DNA of 64,000 bases from Tomocerus qinae (lineage: Eukaryota > Arthropoda > Collembola > Entomobryomorpha > Tomoceridae). Positions 45,101 to 57,100 of the stretch are shown piece after piece; positions within the stretch are counted from its first letter, which is position 1, and each line of letters begins with the position of its first letter. The position numbers and the translations under genes are program-made. The stretch covers positions 8,928,001-8,992,000 of the forward strand of contig CM034548.1 in assembly GCA_020055645.1 (NCBI GenBank). The letters are read 5' to 3'. The notes under the pieces were generated by a model. It did not search any database, had not been told where the DNA came from, and worked only from the letters and a program-made list of their open reading frames with translations.

Positions 45101-48100
45101 GCATACACTTACCTTGGTATTCTGACTCAATAACTATTTGTAGAGTCAGTAGGCATTCATGGTACATTTCTTGATCATGAATGAAAGTGGGTCTTGGTAG
45201 TTACTTGTGTATTTTAATTCGGATAAGTTGGCCACAAAGAAACATCTGCAATGAGAAGTTCGTTCAAGAGCCAGAGAGCTGATTGTGAGTTTAGAATATT
45301 GATAGAAGAGAAGAAAAAGAGAACAAAGTCTTCGCTACTAATTGTAAGTTTGAGAAGGAATCTAGTAAATTACGCTAAGAAATTGGAAGGGGATCATTAG
45401 GTTGGAAGTAAAAAGACAAAGGTGGGATGAGCGTAATTACTCGAAAGCTCTCCAGGGAAGACTCAACTCAAGCGCTCAATAGTTTACTACGGCATAGTAA
45501 CATGAAACCGCCGAGTCGAGTTAGATACATGCATATCCAATGAAACAAGCATTCCTAGTATACGTCAAAGCCATTGTTAAACCAGCCATACGAAGTAACT
45601 GAGTGAGACTTGGTTATTGTTTTCAAACTTTCTTCTTCTTTCTAGGATTATTTATTTTCGAATGAAACAAGTCTTCCTCCACTAAAATTAGCTATGTAAA
45701 TAGACATAAACCATACTGGCACTAAGGGAATTAACTAGCGGAAGAGTGCTACATCTTGTGCTCTGCCATAGGTACTTCTTAGTATTTCACATACAAATAG
45801 GTACCAATAAATTGGCATCCACTAGTTAATAAGTTAACAAACAATAAATACACTTCTTAATTATGAACGGAATTACTATAATTGCAAAGTTGGTATACTT
45901 GCAGTTAGTCTTTATACGTAGGCTTATAGTTTGTATTATGGATTATAGACTATTAGCTTGGAAATTCAATAATTCTAATGTTTCAAATATTTTGTTATAT
46001 TCATTAAAATTTTTCGTTTTGACTAGATTTCACTGTGCCTCTGACATATGCACTTATGCACAATGTATTAGCAGACTTCATCCCTGGAGTTGTAACAAAT
46101 ACGGCAGCAGTCAATGCTGATTAAAGAAAAATCGAAACATGGTATGGAATGGGAAAGTAGAATGGCATGACCTAGCTATTGCCAACATGTATCTAACTGC
46201 AACGCTAACAAGACAGACAGAACAAAACGACACATAAACTCGACTAGTAAATTCACCCAACTACTGGCTTGGTTACTTGGCCAAAACAAGAATCCTTCGC
46301 CACATGCAATGGTTAAGTACTAATAATTTACTTACAAACCTAAGTAGCATAATAAATAGTGTTACTAATCGATTATGACATTTAAGTGTCTGGCTAGCAT
46401 TAAAATTGAAAAGTGATAACAAAATGTACATTTGATTAGCATGTCTTCGACTATATACTAAATGCCTCATTTAAACGCGGTCTTTAACAGCTCTCGTTAA
46501 CCTCCTTCCGCTTGTCCTTGGGAATACTAGATGGACCCTTGAAATCAAGAACATTCAAGCCAAATTTCCGACATTTAAATGGTTGAGCTACTACATGCAC
46601 ACATCAATTTTAGAAAAGTAAATGTCATTAACGAAGTGCATAGTCATGTCTTATGTCATCGTTGCATTTTGAACTGCCATGACAAAAAGCCCATTTTGCG
46701 AGGGACGTTTATGTAGACGTATCACTATGATGTAACTTGTCTTAACTTGTCATGTGATTTCTCTTTTACAAAATGGCCGCTGAAAAACAGTGGGATTTTT
46801 TAAAATTGTTGTATCTACTGTTCATTCAGGTATTTGAATACTGCCGCCATTTATACGGAGACAAGCGTTACTAAAATTCTCACGTTTTCGTTCTATGCCT
46901 TGACTATTATTATATTTACATTTCACTGGTTGTTGCTTTGCTTTTTGGTACAAATCTCATTAACGTATAAGTAAGGCATAAATAAGCCATCCATCCACAT
47001 AATCTCCATTCTTTGCGAATCCCAAATGCAAAAGAGCATGGACATGCATGGGACTTGGGGCATCAATACACGCACATGTCAATCAATCACTCAATCAACA
47101 ATCTTGATTCAAGATACTACAATTGTGCCACTCACGGAGGCGGTACGGAATTAAAATCGAAAAAGCATCAAGAAAACTTTAGGAAACTGTCAAATAGATC
47201 ATTATCAGTATTTTTGTCATATTAAAATATTAATAATTACCTATCATACTTTTTCATAAAGGATTGTAATTTATGGTTCTTGTGAATATTTGGGTTATAG
47301 ATATATCCACACCGGTCATTTTGATGAGTATTAAACGTGTAATTTGCCTGCAAGTTTCCCCCATTACCCCAAAGAATTTCAAAATTTTTGCATATATTTG
47401 AATCATGCTACAATGCAATGTCTCAAGATTGAATCTATTCAATATAATGCATGGAAAATCTGTCCACTATCAGGCTCTAACCTAATCGTGGTAGTCCGGG
47501 AATTTTATCAAAATTGCATATTCATGTTATTCATGCAGGTTATTTACAGAACGTGCTACTGACTTGAGACAATTTTAAGCCTTTTAAAAATCTTTTTTTA
47601 CAAACATTGTTTCACTGCACGATGCTTGGTCTCAAGATGTGGCAGGTTTTCCATGGTTAAATAGCTAGATGTTTTGTGGTAGTTTAGAGATTGTATGCTA
47701 GACTCAATTTCTTTTACATCTTTCATATTTCGCAAAGCCTACAGAGCAACGTGGTAGAGCTGTCATGCCATTAACGGTTTTTTACTTCTAGATTTTAGTA
47801 TCTTAAGATGTTATCATTGCTGTTGTCTGTTACTAGATATATAATGAATATATCTACAGACAACTCTAATGCTTTATTGTTCAATGATAAAAATAATTTT
47901 TTTTATCTATTCTAATTGATTATCTGTGGTTTGTAATGCAATTGCTTGATTTGAATAATTAGGTTTAGTAAAATGTTCAAATGCCAAAATCCCATTTTGG
48001 TGAGAATATTTGCAATTGATCTTGAGAGATGAGTAGCTAAAAGACCGTTCAAATCTACAATTTACATGTAATTTTTAAATTGATGTAAATTAGTTAGATG

Positions 48101-51100
48101 AATTTAGATGTTAATGAAGATGTAGTTAGATGTTGTTAGATGCTAATGAAGATGAAGTTAGATATTAATGAAGATGTACTTAAAAAAGTTAGCTGTTAAT
48201 GAAGATGTACTTAGTAAAAGTTAGCTGTTGATGAAGATGTACTTAGAAAAAGTTAGATGTTAATGAAGATGTAGTCAGAGTCATACGAAGGTGGATGATG
48301 TTAGGTTTAAACTAATTAAAATAAAATCCCTATTACAATAATACGGTGATTATATTTAGTATATTATTTTTAGCTCGATGCATCGAGAAAGTTGAGACTG
48401 TTCATTGAAGTTATCACAACATGGGTTTGCAGTCAATCCATATAAGTAGGTAGAGGTGTAAGTCAAGGGTCAAAAGTTGTTTGCACATTTCTCCTTGTGC
48501 ATACAAAAACACTATAGCATGTATTTAATTCATGCGGAATCAAACTCTTGTTTTACAACTCCTAGCTCAGTCAGTACGTGACCCCAGCTTTGTTAACTTG
48601 CTTATATTATACAATTTTGTCTCGGTTTGTATTGTAAATCATTTCAAATGGGACTGTGCGCAAAAACAGTTTGGAAAATATTCGAAAATATATACCTAGC
48701 TAATTTTCTCAATCCCCAAGAGTAAAAGGAATTGATTATTAGAGTTAAACTTTAATGATCCAAATGATTATATGTGATAAATATAATATTATGATAAAAA
48801 AATTCTAACGCTTCACTTTGCATTTTAAAGACGTCAATGATTCACATAATGGCAAATTTTATATTGACTCTTGCGCAATTTGTTAATTTAGGTCAGGAAA
48901 ATCGAGTATTGAGATCATTAAAATACCAACGCCTTTCAAGTACAATCCAAAAAGTTTCGCAATTAGTGAAGCCTACGTTATAAGGACATTTGCACTTCTA
49001 CTTATATAAAGCGTCGTTATGGTTTGGTAGTTTTGGCTAAAAGTTTAACGAAACAATGACATTCGTGCCATAATGGTAAGATATTTTGATATGGCTTCAT
49101 TCGTACATTAAAAGATTTTAGTATATTTTAGTGTCTTTGGTAGTAGCTTCTCAAAATGGCGGACTAATGGTGGCGTTATTATTAATATGTACTTAAATGG
49201 TGTTGGGTTTTCTAGTGGTGTTACATTGTACGGTTCTGCGCGTTAAATCCTGTGGCTGTTGAAACGTTGGTTAATAATAATGCGGGGGGATCATTATACT
49301 ATCTGTATGACTCTCCTCACGCAGGAATAATATGCCTTCTTGGTACACAAGAGAAGTATCTACATACCTAAGTCTTCGTTAGTTGCTCTTTGGTTTGGTG
49401 TGTAAGGCGGATATAATTTATGTAGGTAGATTTTCTTTTGATAAGTTCTTACAGTATAATTTGTAATATTATTAGACTAGTGTCACGTAAATTAGATGAT
49501 GCAACGTGCATTTGATATGCACAATAGAATACATCCTTTCCGTCTGTCTCGTCACTCGGCAGTAGAATAGAAGACTAAGCGTGTTCTAAATGTATGTAGA
49601 GCAATCCTCAATTCCATTTGGAGAATGCTTTTGTATTTGTGCCAACTCAACTCACTCTTCCAGATAATATGCAAAGAAAGGAAGACGAGACGTGAGCGAA
49701 TTATGCTTGGAGAATGAGTTCGTGTATTGCAAAGGCATTATTGTATGAGGAGTAGTTGAAGCGTTCACGCCGAATTCTTCACATTCAGTTTCTACTGGAG
49801 TGAAATGAGAGAGATGGAAGAATGTTGTCAATTACTTAGAGAAACGTTTCTGATCTTGTCTCTCTGCTTGGGATCCCGAATGTCAATTCTGCAAAGAACG
49901 CAAACGTTACATTGTCAGACATCAAGAGAAGGTATTTTAAAGTGCGCACTCGACTCTCTCGCCCTAATTATTATGCAGCATCCAACCTCCACTCACTCCA
50001 CTTGTCATATTGTTCCTCGAGTCATTAACGACTTTAGTCCTCAATCCACATAAGCCTTACTGCATAATATTATCCCTTAATTTTCATTGCAAACAATCAA
50101 TTATTATTTGCTATTGATGTCTCCTCCACACAAATTAATTGCATGTGTCTCTTCCACACATTCTTTTTGTAATCCTTTCATAAGTACTATCATCAACTTT
50201 CCTTCCAGCTCTAGAATGACTTCATTACTCAGTTGTGTGTATTATAAATATCACGCCACATGGAACCCAACAACTTCCAGACACTGCATGGCATTGGCAG
50301 ATTGGTTGTACATTTTTTCATAGTGCACTGAGCCGTGATAAGTACTATAGCCAACTCATTAATTAAACCAATTAAGTATACGCCAAGTATTCAACTCATT
50401 ATAATTTTTAATTGCATTTCTTTTTAGTCGTAGTTTCAATTATTCTTGTTTTTTATGTGAATTGCTCTGTTTTTGTCAAGTATTATTTTTTAGCTATAGA
50501 AATCCTTGACGATCTTTTATCATTTCAAATGACTCTCATAACTATTTTTTAGCTTGCAAACTTTTTGAAAAGCTTTTTTGAAACAAAGATGAGATTTATG
50601 ATTTGGTACACAAGATCCTCAAGAGTTTGAAATGTCAAGAGTTCATTAGCAAACAAGGTAGGTAGTTGTCATTAGAATTGAGAAGAAAACGGAAGATTGG
50701 GGCTAGCGTTTCCTTAATTCAAAGAGCAGGTAATAAATAAGAGTGTAGGTGGACATGTAATGAGTTAGCAAATACTTAGGAAGCAATGTCTTTGAGTGCT
50801 GACACACATCTTTGTTCAGACAAAGCACACATCGCGAACAATGAGGACAATTAGTGAGACAGAAAACATAATAATGTGTGCTGTTTGTTTTGCCTTTCTC
50901 TCCTTTCTATACACTTTAATGTTTGTGCAGCACGCTTGCACAATACAATAACACAATTCATCAGAACATGGCTCTAATCTACTTATGGAGTTCGGAGAAT
51001 ACCAGATTGCATCACTCCCACTCCAGAAGTCACCTTTAAATACGTACGTACGCAGAATACTTATGACAGTTTGAAGTGAACAAAACAGAACAGGCACGGC

Positions 51101-54100
51101 AGATTTGCCTCCTCCTGCAGTTTTCTCTTTCCTGTCGTTGCCCAACCGTATTATGACTCCTCTAACACTCTTACGAGCTTAAAACTTATCCTTTCTGCAT
51201 GTAGTAACCCACAACCTCTCTCTAAAGACTACAACAAGAAATTTTTCAATTAGCAACAAATTTAATTCATGGTAACAGGATACTCGAACCAATGTTGTTA
51301 CACAAAGTGGGGAAAGTCGAATAAATGAATAGCAAGCTAACACTTTCCTTGTTTTGTACAAATCAATATTTAGTTTTCAATTACTCTATTCTCTGTATTC
51401 TCTAATGACACTAATACTAATTATTTCAGAGTGTTCTCTGGGGTTAATGTCAAACCATACTACAACACAATTATATGTACTACCGTAAATGCAATGCTTT
51501 TTGTAACTACCAAAAATAAAAGGTTCTATTTTCTTTGACGTCATAAAACATGGAAATTAAGTCATGAAAACGTTTAAGCATCTTGGCACAATGATTTTGA
51601 ACGATTAACTTTTAGTGTAGTTTCAAAAATGTTAGTAAGGATAGTCGAAAAATAAAATCCTGTTTAGTACATCATGATCATGACTAGCATGGGGAATTCA
51701 GTGGAATCAAATAAACCACTTGTAAACAGGACTACGCATTTCTTTTGCATTTGTTGATACTGAAGAATGCATGTGAGGGGAGAAACACGAGTGACGACAA
51801 CGTTTTGCACATGAAAAATGGAAAAAGCAATTTAATACTTCCCTGGTAGACTAGAAGGGACTCAAATATCTAAAGTATGTCTTAAGTATTTATATGTGCA
51901 TTAGTATTGCATTTCAAAGTTGTCTATACATTGAAGGATTTACATACTACACTCCTATTAATAAGAGTGTACCCAAGCCATAGAATATTTATTGTTATTG
52001 TCCGTCTATGTACTCAGTTGACAAAAGTGCTATAGGGAAACATGTTCTGTGTATCCCGTGTGCGTGGCTGAGTTATTGAATTACGATGTCTGTTCACCGG
52101 TTCGGATACTCCTACATTAATGCATAAAATATCCAACAGTAAGTAAGTTAGGACTAAGAAGAAAACTGACGTGACGCTAATGTCCCCTCCAAACTTTCCT
52201 TTTCTTTCTTGCCCAAACACAATATAGAAACAGATACTTTCAATTGATTTATTTTCAATAATTTCTAAAAACCTGAATTCTTTGTGAATAGACAATGACC
52301 GATAAACATTATCATGTTTACGAAAACGTGTGCAAGTATATAGTAATTATTAAGCATAGAAATCCCTTCTTTCTCCATGAATACCTAGGTAGTAGAGTAG
52401 AACATTGTGGAGTGATATAGAGAATAATGTTTTAGCCGTCTGCATGGTTTATGGGTTCTGAATTCATAAGGTTTATAGTATGTAGCGATTGCATGGCATT
52501 ATGAACCCAAGCACGCAGTATTATTTATTATTTATAAGATCTTTTCTTGTTAATCTGTAGTCTGACAATGTAACTTTATCATTAAATTGGTGACAGGAAG
52601 GTTTATAGCTAAATAAATAATCTTTAGTCCGTTATAGGTCAAAGATTATCGGCAGAGTAAGTAGAAGTGAGTGGAAAGTTATAGAAAGTTGATGAAAATT
52701 CAGTTGAGGACGGATATACATAGCTCGTGGAGGGAAAGTTGGGAAATGGCAGTGACTGGTGAGAGTCTTGACTTCTTGAGAACATGTCTAGCGTATTTCT
52801 AGTCAGACAGACATGCAAGCGAAACGGGATTTCTGAACTCTCTTCCGTTTAGATGCGTCTAAGTATTTCTAGGGATGAATAACTCGGAAGTTGAATGGGA
52901 AGCTATAGTTTCGACAAGGAAAGATATGGAAGGAGCTGTAACGCTGTAAGTAGTTCAGATGGAAGATAGAACAGCACATCACTAGTCAGGAAGACCAGGA
53001 CATTGGTGAATGCCTTCAGAAAACTCCCTTGTCTCTACTTTAACTATCTCTGAGTTGAATGAGAGTCTTTGGCTCAATATCTCACAGCGTTTCATGCAAG
53101 AGAAAGCAAGTCAGGTTTGGACAGTGCAGTCTTCCATGCTATTCCCAACAACCCACCGACACATTACACTTGCCAGCAGGAATTATACAACTGCTCAAAA
53201 TATGGACACATCATTCAGACTCCCAATATCAAACCTTAACCTCGGAATATACTAACAAAGACGTAGTACATCCTTTTATTTACGTAGTCTCTATTGATTT
53301 TTTTACATTTCATTTTAAATGTAGACTTCGCATTGAAAAAAAAGGGTTTCAATTGGAAAAGTATAAATAGCTGGAACACAAATGAAAGACTAAAAAATAG
53401 TGGATTGACGTCAACATTTTTGTTGTGAGGTCTAAGAGACCTGTAATTTGATCCCGGCTCACAGAGAAAGTTACAAAACATTTTCTATTTATATATGCAA
53501 GATTGTATGCTAATTTAAAACTATATTTAGAAACTGGTGTATGGAAACCCAACCCATGCATGCAGTAGTTCTGGAGAAAGCAATAACTAGGTAGTACATA
53601 TCTGAACATGTAGAGGACACGCGTCTGGGATATTATTAAGGGTTTGATATACTCACTCTTGTTGCAATAATAATATGAGGAATGTAGGTACAAAAGAGTT
53701 AAATATAGTCTGTAGAGTAATATTATTAAGATATCTGCATTAGAGAGTGTGTACACATGTAGGAACATGGAGAGAAGTGTTTTATTCCAGTTGCTTTAGT
53801 TTACGTTTCTGTATTCCTCACGGAGAGGGGATATTATTTGTAGTAGGCGTATGGTTAACGTGAGTATTTAGTAGACTGTAGCATATAGGGTTCACAATGA
53901 AAATATCTGGTGCTGCAAGTGCCAGAACTGAACGAGTCCAGTGGGATGGGCAGAAGCAGAGAAAAGAAAAAGCCACTCGGCGTCTTCAATTCGCTTTATA
54001 AAACTCTAAATTTTGAAACAAATAAGTTAGAGAAAGAAGGAAGCTGGTGAACGAGGAAAGGGAAGAGCAGGAGGAAATGGATCGATACCTACTTCTACTT

Positions 54101-57100
54101 ACTACGACTACACATACACTCACACTCTACTCGACTTGGCTGCTCTACTACTACGTCGGGTTATGTTATGGCCACTCTTCTCATTCTCAAATAAATAGCC
54201 TATATTATTATACTCTCCAGTAGTAGTAGTCGTAGTAGTAGTAGTAGTAGTGTGGTAGTGGTGCATGCACAAAGATATATACCAAGAACACTTAAAACCA
54301 TTTATAGAACAGAATAAAATATACATGTGCATATAGCGGAGTGAAAAGGCCGAGAGAAAGTCTCCTAATGTCCGTAGTTCATTCCTACCCGTACCTACGA
54401 TAGTTCTTTGGCTTGGATAAATATTAACTCATGCGATGTGAATGCGATGCTGGAGTTGTAGACTCATACTCACTTCCCAAGCCTCACTTTCTCCCTTTCG
54501 CCAATTCAATATCTAGTCATTTGCACTAAGGCATACCTAAATATGTTATAACAACCACTGCCCATTATGACCACACACTGCTATTTATTACTTGTTTATA
54601 TTTCATACTGCACCCCTCAACTAGACCCTAAAGGCATTATACAACAATTAGTAACCTGACCAGCCACCCTCCTCCCTCTCTCACTACACCTTTAGATATT
54701 TGCAAGACCAAACCCGTAGTACCCTACTTTTTACAGTCCACTGCAGGTCAAAACCATAAACTCTCACCATAGGACGCCAAAAACTGAACCCTCAAAGCAA
54801 ATCGTATTGTGCTACGCATAATTGTAGCATTGCCCCATATCCATCAATTTACTATGCCATTAGTTTTTGTATCAGGGCTTAAAAGTGCCAACACTGGGAG
54901 TGTTTGGTGTCGATAAGACGAGATCCTTATGAAATCTACACACCAAAGTGAAGGCATGTCCGTCTAAATTACACTTATTTTTGCATCCTATGCTTTGTAC
55001 AAACTTATGGATTAAATACATGGATTTACGACTTCAATAGGTAATCATTAATCCTTCAGATTGCTATTGTCCGTACTGTCGTTAGTTCTCTCTTGGTAGA
55101 TTTAACCACCTAATTTTTCTTTTCGGGCGAAGCTAATTAAATTACGAACGCATAGCCTCCGCCGCCGTCAAAGTATTGTCTCCCTTCATTTGTGCTTCTC
55201 TTCATTCAAATTATTTAATAGACAGATTCAGGTCACAAAACAGCCAAACTTCAAAAACAGTGTCTTACTAAGCGTCTCTGAATAATCTATACAACTTCTT
55301 ACTAACCATTAGGAACACGTTATCATCGACCCGTTTCAATTCTCTCACTCTCTGCTCTCCTCAACCTGAAAACAGTTTGCATGAGAAACCCATTTCCTGA
55401 GGAATTTCAAATTGAAGAACCCATTAACCTTAGATAAAAGTCGCATAAACATTTTACAGCCACAAGAAGTCAAGTTGAAACTTGAACTATTTTCAAACTC
55501 TCAGTATAAATCCTAGCATTTTTGCAAACACTCCATTTTCACATGCTATTAAAAATTCACTGCGAAAATCATCACCCTCTCGAATTTTTGATTGACAATC
55601 TACTGTTAATGAAACAGTCAAAGTTCAGCTATATTCAATTGACAAGATAAGACTGACAATATTTGATCAGTACAAATTGCACTCCGTATAATATAATGTT
55701 TACCACAAAAATCTCAAGCAAACACCTTAAGAGACACAATTCATTCAGTGCCTTAGAGTTAGGACAAAATTAGATGAATGTAATGTGCATATTTTTTGGT
55801 GATTTATGCACTGCTTAAGTATTATATCATCCTTCAATATTCAAATGCTCAAGTATCTATTTCCAGTCACCAATGCAATGTCATCGAATACCTTGTTAGA
55901 ACATACTATAGTATGCATGCAACTAACTTGAGACACCCCAAAGAAGAAAATCTCAGCTATTTCCTACCTTAGTGAAATAGCATAGAACTTTTGGAGAAAT
56001 ATTCCAAATTGTAAATCATACAGGATATTTCATATTAAAAAGTAAGTATGCAACTTAAAAGATACTTTGAGAGTAAGAAAAATTCAAAAGACTTCTTTGT
56101 TATTTAATTTAGCATAAAATTTTAAAACATTGGTAGGCTGCCCGTAGTAATATATTTAAGATGTAATTGTTTTCAAACTTGAAATGGTACTATTCTGGTA
56201 GATTTTGGTGAATACCTAGGAATATTGATTATGAAACGCAGGTAAGTAGTCACACGCAAATACAGCAAGCAATTTAGAAAACACGAATTGTGACTTTGTG
56301 AGTGCACGAATGAGCCGAGTATCTGTCCACCGTGAAGCAGTGTAGGAACAGAGAGGCTCGATCCTAGCTCAAGCTCCCATGTAGCCGAGTTCGTTTGCCT
56401 TGCAGGATTTGTTACAGCGTTACACACACCACAGACAGAACATTGCAACTTTCATGGAATGAGAATCAGAATGAGGTAACACCACACCGGGTAATGCAGA
56501 TATTTTGCACAGTAATTGGAAAGTTGCTCATCTTACAGAGTGACATGAATCCCTTGAAATAATGACGCAAGAGTCTGTCTGGTATGAAGGATTAATGAAT
56601 TGCTCGATCATTAGCGGTGCCATGCAGTATATAGCGAATTTCGATTGCAAATTCAAATTTTGAATGAATGGGCTAAATAAAATCGGAAACGTGTTAAGTA
56701 GTCCGAAGACTCTGTTAGACACGCTGAGAAGACAGGAAAAGCATTTCCGACCACCAAGGTTGAGCTAACTGGATGAGTCCCGGGAACGATTTCCTGTTTG
56801 GGTTTCATCTTCCCACTTACTTTCTCCATCAAATCTGAAATAGCTTTATATCTGTAGTGATTGGAACTAGTCCTAAGCAGTCTATCCGAGGATTCTGGCC
56901 TCCTCTTACTAACTTCCTTTCAGCATATCTCAAAATGATAGATGACACATTTTATATCCAGGAATGAAATCCCGTCCTTTGTCCAGCTAACAATATTGCA
57001 CTCCCACTCGTTCATCATTAGTGGAAGCAATTCAAAGGGAATGCGAGGAAAATCAACGGCACTCCTTGCAATTTCCCGACAGACAGAAATGCCGAAAGAG

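Noticed and set aside
45113..45167. Another ATG-to-donor segment (18 codons, CAAG/GTAAGTG, phase 1) in intron 1
   Set aside because: It would also splice in frame to 40608, but it is AT-rich, with ordinary composition and no resemblance to the start of exon 1. Several such matches are expected by chance, so it was not listed as an exon.
54120..54332. ORF with a run of ten threonines
   Set aside because: It is the translation of the TAG microsatellite in the other strand.
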